A DNA stretch of 43,305 bases from Endomicrobium sp. (GCA_031289585.1 JAITPF010000019.1:1-43305); one strand, 5' to 3'; counted from the first letter of the stretch, positions 1-9,514 are shown. Made by a program: numbers and translations. The notes: a model not told the origin generated them from the letters alone.

Positions 1-1
1 T

Positions 2-343
2 GCAGGAGAAGATTGTTCTTATGATGATAGTAATCAAAAGTTGCTTGAAGAGTTAGAAGGAGTTCCAGAGGAAAAAAGAACAGCAAAACTCAGAACTGTA
101 GTTGCAATTTCAAGTCCTGAAGGGGAAATATCATTGTTAGATGGAAAAATATTTGGTATAATAAAAAATCATAAAGCTGGCAATAATGGGTTTGGATATG
201 ATTCTTTATTTTACATTCCAGAATATAGAAAGACTTTAGCAGAACTTAGTTTTGAGGAAAAAAACTCTATAAGTCATAGGGCAAGGGCTTTACAAAAAGT
301 AAAAGAACTTATAAAAGAGTTGTTGAATTTAATCGGGAAGTAG
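2..343 (+). CDS. rdgB: XTP/dITP pyrophosphatase (RdgB/HAM1), C-terminal part; gene starts before the window
   Basis: Frame open from base 2 (AGEDCSYDDSNQKLLEEL...), motifs GNNGFGYDSLFYIPE and SHRARAL typical of HAM1 family. Confidence 0.9.
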   Translation, partial: AGEDCSYDDSNQKLLEELEGVPEEKRTAKLRTVVAISSPEGEISLLDGKIFGIIKNHKAGNNGFGYDSLFYIPEYRKTLAELSFEEKNSISHRARALQKVKELIKELLNLIGK

Positions 344-407
344 CGTAATTGGCTATCGCGCCTGCTTTGGGAGCAGGAGGTTGTGGGTTCAAGTCCCGCC
401 TTCCCGA
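334..407 (+). tRNA. tRNA-Pro(TGG)
   Basis: Acceptor CGGGAAG/CTTCCCG, anticodon stem CCTGC-TTTGGGA-GCAGG, T-arm GTGGG-TTCAAGT-CCCGC. Confidence 0.93.
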
Positions 408-445
408 TATATTTCTCCAATTCATTTTTTAGCGATTAATAAAAA

Positions 446-1063
446 ATGAGTAATCCTACCAAACAATTAGGCAATATAATAATTATTTCCGCACCATCTG
501 GAGCAGGTAAATCTAGTATAAGCAATGTTGTTGTTAGTAGTAATAAAAATGTAGTGTATTCAATATCATATACTACAAGATTACCTAGAAAAGATGAAAA
601 AAATGGCAAAAACTATTTTTTTGTAAATGAAGCTGAATTCAAAAAAATGGTCGAAGAAAAAAAGTTTGTTGAATGGGCAAAAGTTCATAATAATTATTAC
701 GGTACTTCAAAAGCGTTACTAGAAAAAGTGTTAAAAACAGGAAAAAACATTCTTTTAGAAATTGATGTTCAAGGTGGTATAAACATAAAAAAACAATACC
801 CTACAGCCTGTATGATTTTTATAATGACGCCTGATTTAAAAACTCTTGAAAATAGATTAGTTGCAAGAAATAAAGATTGTAGAGAAACAATAGACATACG
901 TCTTAACAATGTAAAGAAAGAACTTAAATATCTTAAAAAATATGAATATTTGGTTATAAATAAAAAGTTAAATGATGCTGTGAATGCAGTTAAAACAATT
1001 ATAAAGTCTTTAGATTATAGAATTCAGAAAAATAAAAAGTATTTTAGAATCTGTTCACATTGA
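446..1063 (+). CDS. gmk: guanylate kinase
   Basis: P-loop SAPSGAGKSS, SYTTRLPR; guanylate kinase family. Confidence 0.95.
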   Translation: MSNPTKQLGNIIIISAPSGAGKSSISNVVVSSNKNVVYSISYTTRLPRKDEKNGKNYFFVNEAEFKKMVEEKKFVEWAKVHNNYYGTSKALLEKVLKTGKNILLEIDVQGGINIKKQYPTACMIFIMTPDLKTLENRLVARNKDCRETIDIRLNNVKKELKYLKKYEYLVINKKLNDAVNAVKTIIKSLDYRIQKNKKYFRICSH

Positions 1064-1142
1064 TAGAGACAAAAGCGTTAAGAGTAAAAATAGTCAAAAA
1101 TCCAAGCAGCGCTTTCGCTCTATTAGTATGGACAGATTTTAT
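1045..1142 (+). repeat. Family D MITE-like element, copy 1 (overlaps gmk stop)
   Basis: Imperfect terminal inverted repeats agaatctgttcacattgata / tattagtatggacagatttt; internal aaaagcgttaagagtaaaaatagtcaaa shared with 42900 region. Confidence 0.7.
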
Positions 1143-1160
1143 GGTTAACAGGAGATAAAA

Positions 1161-1418
1161 ATGACATTGACAGAAACACAGTTGGGATTAGCAGTATCAA
1201 CTTCTCAGTTGGGAAGATATAAAATAGTAAAACTTGCGTTAGAATGGATTGAAGTAACAAAACAGAACGAAGATTATAGAAAGCTTACACAGCCCGAACT
1301 TATAAATAAAGTGTTAAGTGATGTTGTAAACAATATAGCAACTCCTGAGAAAATTGCAGAGTTTCGCAAAAAGATGAAAAAAGAAGTAAAATCTGAAGTA
1401 GTAGATAGTTCAAAATAA
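1161..1418 (+). CDS. rpoZ: DNA-directed RNA polymerase omega subunit
   Basis: Small protein downstream of gmk; GRYKIVKLALEWIEV...LTQPELINKVLSDVVN resembles RpoZ; SD aggagataaaa before ATG. Confidence 0.8.
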   Translation: MTLTETQLGLAVSTSQLGRYKIVKLALEWIEVTKQNEDYRKLTQPELINKVLSDVVNNIATPEKIAEFRKKMKKEVKSEVVDSSK

Positions 1419-1441
1419 TAAATATATTTTGTGTTATGTTT

Positions 1442-1496
1442 ATTACCCGTGATAATGGGTAGCCAAGTTGTTGTAAGATACTAGTTAACATGGATT
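1442..1496 (+). repeat. Family C dispersed repeat, diverged copy
   Basis: tacccgtgataatgggtagccaagttgttgtaagatactagttaacatggat, matching 9005-9057. Confidence 0.65.
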
Positions 1497-1674
1497 TTTT
1501 GCTGGAGTTTATAACTCGAATGTCTTAACCTTGCTGTTTTCAGTAGTGTACAATTGCCCTTTTATAACAAATAAGGAAAAACTTCTCTTTTTTTGCGTTG
1601 GCCGCTTTGCTTTTTAACTATTAGATTTAGTAAAATTTCTACCAATTGGGAACTTTTCGCAAGAGGGGCGCTTT

Positions 1675-4179
1675 ATGCAGTCTGTGATTATGGCAGGCGG
1701 TTTTGGTACGAGATTGAGACCTATTACTTGCAGCCTTCCAAAGCCTATGGTTCCGATGGCAAACAAGCCTATGCTTTGCCATACCATCAGTCTTCTTAAA
1801 AAGTATAATTTTCTAGATGTGACAATGTTGTTGTATTACCAACCTGAAATAATTACTAATTATTTCAACGATGGCAAAAACTTTGGTGTAGATATAAAAT
1901 ACTTACGTCCAGATTTAGATTTAGGTACAGCAGGCAGTGTAAAATATGCAAGGAAAAACATAAACGATACTTTTATAGTTATATCTGGCGATGTTTTAAC
2001 TGATTTTGATATTTCAGAAGTTGTAGAATTTCATAAAAAGAAAGATGCTATTGCAACAATGATACTTACTAGAGTCAGCAATCCTTTACAATTTGGTGTT
2101 GTTATTACAGATAAAAATGGGAAAGTCGAAAGGTTTTTAGAAAAACCGTCGTGGAGTGAGGTGTTTTCAGATACTATAAATACCGGAATATATATTTTAG
2201 AACCAGAAATTTTTAAATTTATACCAAATGGCAGTCTTTTTGATTTTTCAAAAGATTTGTATCCATTATTGCTTAAAGAAAACAAAAGACTTTACGGATA
2301 TATTTCAGAAGGATACTGGCGAGACATAGGTAATCACGATGAGTATAGACTGGCTCATTACGATATTCTTGATGGAAAAGTTAAAATAGATGTAAATGGA
2401 AAAAAAATAAATGTTGGCGGAAAAGAAATTATTGTAGGAAATAATGTTTCTGTAGGAAAAAATGTTAAAGTCGATGGGCAAGTAATTTTAGGAGATAATG
2501 TTATTGTTGAAAATGATGTAATTATATCGCGTTCAGTGATAGGCGCAAATACAAAAATAAGTTCAGGAGCAGAAGTACTTGGATCTGTTTTATGGAATAA
2601 TGTAGCGATAGGAATGGAAGCAAGATTAAAAGAAGATGTTATTGGAAATTCTACAACAATTGGATGTAGAGCAGTTATTCAAGTTGGTACTATAATTGCA
2701 GACGAAAGTAGGATAGGCGCTGGCGCTATTGTAAGAACAAATTTGAGAATATGGCCTCATAAGACAATAGAAGCTGGTGCAATACTTTCAAACAGTTTAG
2801 TGTGGGGTGAAAGATGGAATAAAGCATTGTTTAATGCTTATGGAATTACAGGTCTTGGCAATATTGAAATTACTCCAGAATTCGCAGCAAAAATAGGTTC
2901 TGCTTATGGAGCTTACGTTGGAGAAGGCGCGTATATTGTAGTTTCAAGAGATGATAACCGTGCAACAAGGATGATAGAAAGAGGGATAATCTCAGGTCTT
3001 TTGTCGGCTGGAGTTAAAGTTGGTGATTTAGGGAGTTTACCGATACCTGTGGTAAGATATGAAACAGGCAATGATGGTGAAGCTGGTGGAATATACATAA
3101 GACAATCTCCTTGTGATGTTCGAGCAATAGATATAAAGTTTTTCAATTCAAACGGCGGTGATTTATTAGTAAAACAGGAAAAAGCCATAGAGCAACTTTT
3201 TTTCAGAGAAGATTTTAAGCGTGCAAGTGTGGACAAAGTTGGCGAGATTATAGTTCCTGCAAGAGCTATAGAATATTATAAAACAGGTTATTTGAGTGCT
3301 ATTAAAGCAGATGTTATAAGGAAAGCAAAACAAAAAATTATTATTGACTATGCTTATTCTTCTGCTTCAATAATATTCCCAACAATTTTAGGCGAACTTG
3401 ATATTGATGTTATTGCATTAAATGCTTTTGTAAATTCTTCAAAGATTACAAAATCATCTGAAGAGTTTTCTAATTCATTGAGACAGCTTTCAGATATTGT
3501 TACGACTCTTAAGACGAATGCTGGTTTTTTGATTGATGCAGGTGCTGAAAAATTATTTTTAGTAGATGAAAAAGGTAAAATAATTACAGATGCTTTGGCG
3601 ATGCTTATAGTGGTTTATCTTGTGATGAAAACCAATAAAGACAAAGAAATTACAATTGCTGTACCTGTTAATGCATCATCGGTTATAGATGAACTTGCTA
3701 AAAGATTTAGTGTAAAGATTAAAAGAGTTGCAACAAGTTTAAGAAACATTATAGCTGACGAAAGTGATAACGATGTTGTTTTAGTTTGTGATAGTATGGG
3801 CGGTTTTATTTTTTCTGAGTTTCAAAATGCTTTTGATGCAATGTATGCAATAGGTAAAGTAATTGAAATGCTGGTGGAAGAAAATTTGTCGCTTAGTAAA
3901 GTAAGTTGTGAAATTCCTCCTTTTGAAGTAATTCATAAAACTGTTCCGTGTTCGTTGGATAAAAAAGGACAAACAATGCGTAAGGCATTGGAAGAAGTTA
4001 AAAATAAAAAAACAGAACTTATCGATGGTATAAAAATATATTTAAATAACAGCTGGATTCTTTTAGTTCCCGATCCTGATGAAGCATTATTTCATATTTG
4101 GTCTGAAGCTAAAGACAAATCACTAGCAGAAGGACTTCTTGAAATATATATTGAAAAAATAAAAGAATGGCAAGAATAA
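1675..4179 (+). CDS. mannose-1-phosphate guanylyltransferase-like NTP transferase fused to hexapeptide and phosphomannomutase-like domains
   Basis: MQSVIMAGGFGTRLRPIT...PKPMVP nucleotidyltransferase signature, left-handed beta-helix repeats, then PMM-like half. Confidence 0.88.
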   Translation: MQSVIMAGGFGTRLRPITCSLPKPMVPMANKPMLCHTISLLKKYNFLDVTMLLYYQPEIITNYFNDGKNFGVDIKYLRPDLDLGTAGSVKYARKNINDTFIVISGDVLTDFDISEVVEFHKKKDAIATMILTRVSNPLQFGVVITDKNGKVERFLEKPSWSEVFSDTINTGIYILEPEIFKFIPNGSLFDFSKDLYPLLLKENKRLYGYISEGYWRDIGNHDEYRLAHYDILDGKVKIDVNGKKINVGGKEIIVGNNVSVGKNVKVDGQVILGDNVIVENDVIISRSVIGANTKISSGAEVLGSVLWNNVAIGMEARLKEDVIGNSTTIGCRAVIQVGTIIADESRIGAGAIVRTNLRIWPHKTIEAGAILSNSLVWGERWNKALFNAYGITGLGNIEITPEFAAKIGSAYGAYVGEGAYIVVSRDDNRATRMIERGIISGLLSAGVKVGDLGSLPIPVVRYETGNDGEAGGIYIRQSPCDVRAIDIKFFNSNGGDLLVKQEKAIEQLFFREDFKRASVDKVGEIIVPARAIEYYKTGYLSAIKADVIRKAKQKIIIDYAYSSASIIFPTILGELDIDVIALNAFVNSSKITKSSEEFSNSLRQLSDIVTTLKTNAGFLIDAGAEKLFLVDEKGKIITDALAMLIVVYLVMKTNKDKEITIAVPVNASSVIDELAKRFSVKIKRVATSLRNIIADESDNDVVLVCDSMGGFIFSEFQNAFDAMYAIGKVIEMLVEENLSLSKVSCEIPPFEVIHKTVPCSLDKKGQTMRKALEEVKNKKTELIDGIKIYLNNSWILLVPDPDEALFHIWSEAKDKSLAEGLLEIYIEKIKEWQE

Positions 4180-4254
4180 TCAATATCAGAAACCTGTTAA
4201 TAAGAAAGAAAAAGCAGCTTTCGACAAACGCATGAAAACGATTTTCTATTGTGT

Positions 4255-4310
4255 CATTAACCATACCTTATAGAAACTACGGGCATAAGCCCGTAGCAGT
4301 TGACTCCTGC
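4255..4310 (+). repeat. Family B hairpin repeat
   Basis: accataccttatagaaactacgggcataagcccgtagcagttgac; 8-bp perfect stem CTACGGGC/GCCCGTAG. Confidence 0.7.
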
Positions 4311-4333
4311 GAAAGCATGAATCCATAGTTTTT

Positions 4334-4435
4334 GCCGTCATTGCGAGGAAGAACAAAGTTCTGACGAAGCAATCTGCATTGTTTAAAAGAACAGATTGCC
4401 ACGCTTACTTCGTAGGTTTGCGATTGACGACGGGT
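4334..4435 (+). repeat. Family A palindromic repeat
   Basis: gccgtcattgcgaggaagaacaaagttctgacgaagcaatctgc...cagattgccacg...cttcgtagg; same block at 10223. Confidence 0.75.
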
Positions 4436-4575
4436 CGTGATAATTCTTTTCTCTTATTTTTTTTCATGCATTTGTTGTGGAAAGCAACTTCGTAAAAAAC
4501 CTAAAAAAAGGAGGTGTGTAAAAACTTGCTGTCCGAAAGATCTGCGATTTTTAAAATTTCTGCTAAGGAGATGTT

Positions 4576-5250
4576 ATGAAAAAATTGCTCGTTGCTATTT
4601 ATTTTTTAACGCTATCTGTATCTTTTGTGTCTGCAGCGCCAGAAAGCTGCTGTTCCTTTCCTGTTAATAATGTAGCTGGACGTTTTGCTCTTGGATATAA
4701 CAATGATATCAAATCATTAGTGGTAAGACACTGGTTTAGCAAAAGTTGGGGAAAAGAACTTTCTAAGTGGGGAGCTGAGCTTTCGTTTGCTCTAAAGGGT
4801 GGATCTTTGATACTAAATGACAAGTTTTTTGTTGATCTGTTAGGGGAAATTTTTAAAAAAGATATACCATACATTAAGTTAAGCGCTAAAGGAAATTTTT
4901 GGTATACTAAATTAAATTTTTTTAGGGTTATAAAAGAGTTTGAAAAAGCAAAAATTTATTGCAATGTTTTCTTCGGATTAGGTCATTTGTATTTGGATGC
5001 CAAATTTGATTCTAAGGGAACATCTGGTTCTGATGAAGCAAGTTGGAATACGGATATAGAAGAATATATATATGGTATAGGGTGTGGTGTTGGAGTAGAG
5101 TATTTTGTATTTAAGAATTTATCTTTTGTTGGGGATTTTGGATTTAAATATCATTATTTAGGGAGAGTTGGAAGTGAAGTAAATGGTTCATATTTCGGCA
5201 TGTATGATAATGGTTGGTGGCCAAATGTAGGTATAAGATTCTATTTCTAG
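4576..5250 (+). CDS. outer-membrane beta-barrel-like protein with signal peptide
   Basis: N-terminal signal MKKLLVAIYFLTLSVSFVSA, alternating aromatic strands, terminal Phe (VGIRFYF), SD aaggag. Confidence 0.65.
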   Translation: MKKLLVAIYFLTLSVSFVSAAPESCCSFPVNNVAGRFALGYNNDIKSLVVRHWFSKSWGKELSKWGAELSFALKGGSLILNDKFFVDLLGEIFKKDIPYIKLSAKGNFWYTKLNFFRVIKEFEKAKIYCNVFFGLGHLYLDAKFDSKGTSGSDEASWNTDIEEYIYGIGCGVGVEYFVFKNLSFVGDFGFKYHYLGRVGSEVNGSYFGMYDNGWWPNVGIRFYF

Positions 5251-5269
5251 TTTTTTGAGTTAAAAAATA

Positions 5270-5304
5270 CGAGAGGTAGTTTGTTAGTAATAAGCTACCT
5301 CTCG
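5270..5304. terminator. inverted repeat, possible terminator
   Basis: CGAGAGGTAG...CTACCTCTCG perfect 10-bp stem 20 bp after the outer-membrane protein stop; weak T-tract. Confidence 0.55.
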
Positions 5305-5336
5305 AAAGTTATCTTGTTTTAAATGGGAATGTAAAT

Positions 5337-6767
5337 ATGATCAAATTTGGAACCTCAGGGTGGAGAGGAATTATTGCAAAAGAGTTTACTTACAGCAATG
5401 TTGCTATTGTTACACAGGCAATAGCAAACCTTATCAACGAAGAATTTAAAAAAGCTTCCGTTATTATAGGATACGATACAAGATTTATGTCTGAAGATTT
5501 TGCTAAAACATCAGCTGAAATTTTAGCAGGTAATGGTATAAAGGTATTGCTTTGTAAAAGAGATACTCCAACGCCTGTAATAGCTTATGACATTATACAT
5601 TCTAAACTTGCCGGAGGTATTAATTTTACAGCAAGTCATAATCCTTACAAGTATAATGGTTTAAAATATTCTCCAAAATGGGGAGGACCTGCTCTTCCGG
5701 AAACAACACAGAAAATAGAAAAATACTGTGCTTCTATACAAAGTAAAGATATAAAATCTATATCTTTGGATTATGGATTAAAAAACAAACTTATAGAAAT
5801 GTATAATCCACGTGCAGCATATATAAAAAGAATAAAAGAGCTTGTAAATTTTAAAGCATTAAAAAAATCAAAAATTAAAGTTGCAGCTGACGTTTTACAT
5901 GGTACAGCCAATGATTATCTTGACGCTTTACTTGACGACGCAGGAATAAGCAATGCAACGATAAATAAAAGTAGAGATACAATGTTTGGCGGGGGCGCTC
6001 CAGAACCGTCAGAAAAAAATCTTACTGAACTTGTACATATGGTCAAACAGGAATCTTATAAACTTGGATTTTCTACCGATGGCGATGCAGATAGATTTGG
6101 TATTATAGATTCTGACGGCGCTTTTATAACTCCCAATCATGTAATATCTATTTTGTTATATCATTTAAATAAAACAAGAGGCTGGACAGGCATTGCAGTA
6201 AAAAGTGTTATGACAACGCATCTTATAGATAAGCTTGCAGCAAAAATAGGTGTTGATATTATGGAGACTCCGGTAGGTTTTAAATATATAGGAGATGTTA
6301 TGGTAAATAATCCGGATAAATTTATAATTGGAGGGGAAGAATCCGGAGGTCTTACAATAAGAGGGCATGTCCCTGAAAAAGATGGAATTTTAGCATGTCT
6401 TTTAATGGCGGAAGCTGTTGCAATGAGCAAAAAATCTATTGCAGAATTATTAAAAGATATTAAGAAACTTACTGGTGAAGTTTTAACATCGAGACTTAAT
6501 TTCTATTTGCCAAAGGAAACTATGGATGCTTTCGTAGATACCTTAAAAACTAAAACTCCTGATGGCATTTTGGGCATGAAAGTTCAAAAAAATATAACTA
6601 TTGATGGGCATAAATTTATCTTAGATGATAATACATGGATAGGTTTTAGGTTTTCAGGTACAGAACCGTTAGTAAGAGTATATGCAGAAGCTGATTCTCA
6701 GACAAAACTTAATAAACTTTTAAAGGTAGGGAAAGCATTTGTTTATGGAAAAAGAAAAGCAAAGTAA
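5337..6767 (+). CDS. phosphoglucomutase/phosphomannomutase
   Basis: MIKFGTSGWRGI, catalytic TASHNP, metal loop DGDADRFGI, GGEESGG, RFSGTEP. Confidence 0.93.
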   Translation: MIKFGTSGWRGIIAKEFTYSNVAIVTQAIANLINEEFKKASVIIGYDTRFMSEDFAKTSAEILAGNGIKVLLCKRDTPTPVIAYDIIHSKLAGGINFTASHNPYKYNGLKYSPKWGGPALPETTQKIEKYCASIQSKDIKSISLDYGLKNKLIEMYNPRAAYIKRIKELVNFKALKKSKIKVAADVLHGTANDYLDALLDDAGISNATINKSRDTMFGGGAPEPSEKNLTELVHMVKQESYKLGFSTDGDADRFGIIDSDGAFITPNHVISILLYHLNKTRGWTGIAVKSVMTTHLIDKLAAKIGVDIMETPVGFKYIGDVMVNNPDKFIIGGEESGGLTIRGHVPEKDGILACLLMAEAVAMSKKSIAELLKDIKKLTGEVLTSRLNFYLPKETMDAFVDTLKTKTPDGILGMKVQKNITIDGHKFILDDNTWIGFRFSGTEPLVRVYAEADSQTKLNKLLKVGKAFVYGKRKAK

Positions 6768-7443
6768 AAAAAGTATAAAAGAAAAATTAGGCATTTTAAT
6801 TAAAACGTATTTAATAACAGGTTTAGTAGTCATAATTCCGTTATGGTTAACATATTTTATTGTGGCTATTCTTTTTAAATGGGTAAGCGGTTTTGCTTTC
6901 CCAATTGTTTATTATTTTATTTCCGATAAATATTGGGTGCATGTTATAGCAAGAATTTCAAGTTTCTTTATTTCGATTATAAGTATAATCATCCTTGGAT
7001 TTATCACAAATAGAGTTTTTGGGAAAAGCGCTTTGAATTCAATAGAAAAACTTATAGAAAAACTGCCTATTTTAGGAACAGTGCATTCTGCAGCAAAACA
7101 ATTTGTAAATTTTATATTTGGCAATGACAGTACAAAAAATTTTAAAAAAGTTATTTTTGTGCCTTATCCAAATAAAGGAGTTTATAGCGTTGCTTTTTTA
7201 ACGGGTAACCAAATAATTAAAGGGGAGAAATATCTTTGTGCTTTTATGCCTACAACGCCAAATCCTACTACGGGTTTTTTGCTCTTGTTTAAAGAGGAAG
7301 AAATAATTTATACCGAATATACAGTAGAACAGGCATTTCAGTTTATTATTTCAGTCGGAGTGATATGTATGAATAAAAATGATAAGAAGATAGAGCTTAA
7401 GGAAGAGATAGAAGAAATAAAGGAAATCAATAATGACTTATAA
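6745..7443 (+). CDS. DUF502 family membrane protein
   Basis: YLITGLVVIIPLWLTYFIV...LPILGTVHSAAKQ; overlaps end of the mutase gene. Confidence 0.8.
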   Translation: MEKEKQSKKSIKEKLGILIKTYLITGLVVIIPLWLTYFIVAILFKWVSGFAFPIVYYFISDKYWVHVIARISSFFISIISIIILGFITNRVFGKSALNSIEKLIEKLPILGTVHSAAKQFVNFIFGNDSTKNFKKVIFVPYPNKGVYSVAFLTGNQIIKGEKYLCAFMPTTPNPTTGFLLLFKEEEIIYTEYTVEQAFQFIISVGVICMNKNDKKIELKEEIEEIKEINNDL

Positions 7444-8677
7444 AGCCCCGCGCGGAACGCATGATGTTTTTGGAAATAATGCTTTAGGTATGAGTTTACT
7501 TGAGCAGAAAGCAAGAGGAATTTTTCAAAAACATGGATTTGAAGAACTTAGAACTCCTATATTTGAAGATGCTGCTCTTTTTATGCGTTCAATAGGACAA
7601 ACAACAGATATTGTGGAAAAAGAAATGTACATTTTTGAGGATAGAAAAGGTAGAAAACTAGCATTACGTCCTGAGGGAACTGCATCTTTGGTGAGAGCTT
7701 TTATTGAGCATAGAATGGATGTATTAACGCCTGCTGGCAAATTTTTTTATGTTGGAGAAATGTTTCGTTATGAAAGACCGCAAGCTGGAAGATACAGACA
7801 GTTCCATCAGATAGGCGCTGAGTTTTTCGATAATTCATCGCCTGCTGCAGATGCAGAAATTATTGTGCTTGCACAAGATTTGCTTTTTGCTATTGGCATA
7901 GATAAGATAAATGTGCATATAAATTCTCTAGGCTGCCAAAATTGCAGACCTCTTTTTAGAGAGGCATTGGTTAAAGATTTTGGTTTTGTAGAAAATTTGT
8001 GCGAAGACTGTGTAAGAAGACTGGAGAAAAATCCTTTAAGACTTCTTGACTGTAAAGTGGATTCGTACAAATTTACTGCAGTACCTCAGATGTCAGACTA
8101 TTTATGTGATGATTGTAAAGATAATTTCAGCTTGGTGCAGTCTTTACTTAAAAGTGCTGGATGTGCTTATACTGTTGATGGAAAACTTGTAAGAGGGCTT
8201 GATTATTATACAAGAATTGTTTTTGAAATTCGTTCAGACGCTGTAGGCTCGCAGGATGCTCTTGCTGCAGGCGGAAGATATGATAACCTTGTTGAAGAAC
8301 TCGGAGGCAAACACACTCCTGCGGTAGGATTTGCTTTAGGTTGTGAAAGAGTTTTGCTTGCTGCTGAGAAAACAGGTTTTTTTAATAGTTTAAAAAAACC
8401 TGAGAAAATTTTTGTAGCTATTGCTGATCAAGAACTTTTTAATGAGGCTTTTTCTTTTGCCACAAAGACAGTAAGAAAAGGATTAAAAAGTAATAAAGAC
8501 ATTTCTGTTTTCGGTCCAGTAAACAATAAAAGTTTAACAAATCAACTAAAATTTGCAGATAAAATAAAAGCATCTAAAGCAATAGTTTTTGCTAAAACAG
8601 AATTTGAAAACGGCAAAGTATTGGTAAAAGATATGAAAGAGAAAACCCAAATAGAGATTTCAATAAATGAATTATAA
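7433..8677 (+). CDS. hisS: histidyl-tRNA synthetase
   Basis: PRGTHDV, LRPEGTASLVRAF, class II motif 2 RYERPQAGRYRQFHQ, GLDYYTRIVFE, AAGGRYDNL. Confidence 0.97.
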   Translation: MTYKAPRGTHDVFGNNALGMSLLEQKARGIFQKHGFEELRTPIFEDAALFMRSIGQTTDIVEKEMYIFEDRKGRKLALRPEGTASLVRAFIEHRMDVLTPAGKFFYVGEMFRYERPQAGRYRQFHQIGAEFFDNSSPAADAEIIVLAQDLLFAIGIDKINVHINSLGCQNCRPLFREALVKDFGFVENLCEDCVRRLEKNPLRLLDCKVDSYKFTAVPQMSDYLCDDCKDNFSLVQSLLKSAGCAYTVDGKLVRGLDYYTRIVFEIRSDAVGSQDALAAGGRYDNLVEELGGKHTPAVGFALGCERVLLAAEKTGFFNSLKKPEKIFVAIADQELFNEAFSFATKTVRKGLKSNKDISVFGPVNNKSLTNQLKFADKIKASKAIVFAKTEFENGKVLVKDMKEKTQIEISINEL

Positions 8678-8739
8678 AAGAAAAGTAAAACGATGAATAA
8701 TTCGACATTGATATAAAAGGTTTGTAAAACGAAAGAAAG

Positions 8740-8980
8740 ATTATCATCATTATGTAATACCGCAACGAGGGTTGCAAAGCGCCGTGGCAATCTTTCTTTA
8801 ACGACGTAGTACAGATTTTGCTTCGTCGGAATTTTGTTCCTACCCTCACGGTCCTCGGCAGTGCGCAATGATAAAAAAACATCAATGCCGTCATTGCGAG
8901 GAAGGACAGAGTCCTAACGAAGCAATCTATGCAGTTAGTAAAGAAAAGATTGCCACAACCCTTCGGGCTTTGCAATACAT
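8740..8980. repeat. Two family A repeats in head-to-head inverted orientation
   Basis: Reverse copy ~8740-8872 (...cgcaatga) facing forward copy ~8885-8980 (gccgtcattgcgaggaaggacagagtcctaacgaagcaatct). Confidence 0.7.
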
Positions 8981-8989
8981 AAATATCAT

Positions 8990-9090
8990 GTCATACCCGT
9001 GGAAGCTTAGCTTCAAACGGTATCTAAGTTGTCGTAAGATATTAGTTAACATGGATTTCCCGCGAAAGCGGGAATCCACGTTTTTTTCCA
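8990..9090 (+). repeat. Family C dispersed repeat, best-preserved copy
   Basis: atacccgtggaagcttagcttcaaacggtatctaagttgtcgtaagatattagttaacatggatttcccgcgaaagcgggaatccacgttttttcc. Confidence 0.7.
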
Positions 9091-9129
9091 TCAACCCATT
9101 TGAAAACAACTACATTTAAGCATATAATA

Positions 9130-9250
9130 AGCTTCTCGTTTGCTATTTAGAATTACTATTATTTTTCTCATCACTGCTATTATTGCTATCATTGATTTCT
9201 TTACTTTGGCTATTATTAAGCTCTTATAAAAAATTTTTCCATCACCTCTT
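9130..9250 (-). pseudogene. possible IS110-type transposase C-terminal remnant
   Basis: Minus-strand AKVKKSMIAIIAVMRKIIVILNSKREA resembles the IS110-family C-terminus; no intact ORF upstream. Confidence 0.35.
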
Positions 9251-9315
9251 TTTATCATGCTTTATTGCTGTCAGCGCACTTTGATTTCAATTGTTACCAT
9301 ACTATAACCTTTCAG

Positions 9316-9347
9316 CCAGGCTTAACTCATTAAGCTTGGGATTTTTT
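9316..9347 (+). terminator. Rho-independent terminator-like hairpin
   Basis: CCAGGCTTAA-CTCA-TTAAGCTTGG stem-loop followed by gATTTTTTG. Confidence 0.55.
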
Positions 9348-9514
9348 GTTACTAGGAGATTCTTATGACGACGGGCTTTTCTCCCTATTGTTTCATGAGA
9401 TATTCCTCTGCAAAGAGAGAGAAAGATGTTAGAAATAATATATAGAATATTTAGAAAGTTTATTGCAGAATTTTTATATTTTGGAAAGATCATAGTTTAT
9501 GATAAAATATCACT

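Noticed and set aside
2913-3236. 107-aa antisense ORF inside the nucleotidyltransferase fusion
   Set aside because: Shadow ORF opposite a well-supported gene; no recognisable motifs (same for 21511-21888, 24648-25022, 26967-27269 and similar)
4255-4435. CRISPR array
   Set aside because: Repeats are dispersed, diverged and palindromic, not regularly spaced direct repeats; no cas genes seen
4437-4667. 76-aa Cys-rich ORF (+)
   Set aside because: Overlaps the signal peptide of the better supported outer-membrane protein in another frame
8542-9119. ORFs 8542-8868(-), 8592-8975(-), 8868-9119(+), 8927-9109(-)
   Set aside because: They run through family A/C repeats and the hisS end; composition follows the repeats, not a protein family
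9302-9493. 63-aa minus-strand ORF between hisS and the MetH activation gene
   Set aside because: No recognisable family; contains a terminator-like hairpin; probably decayed DNA
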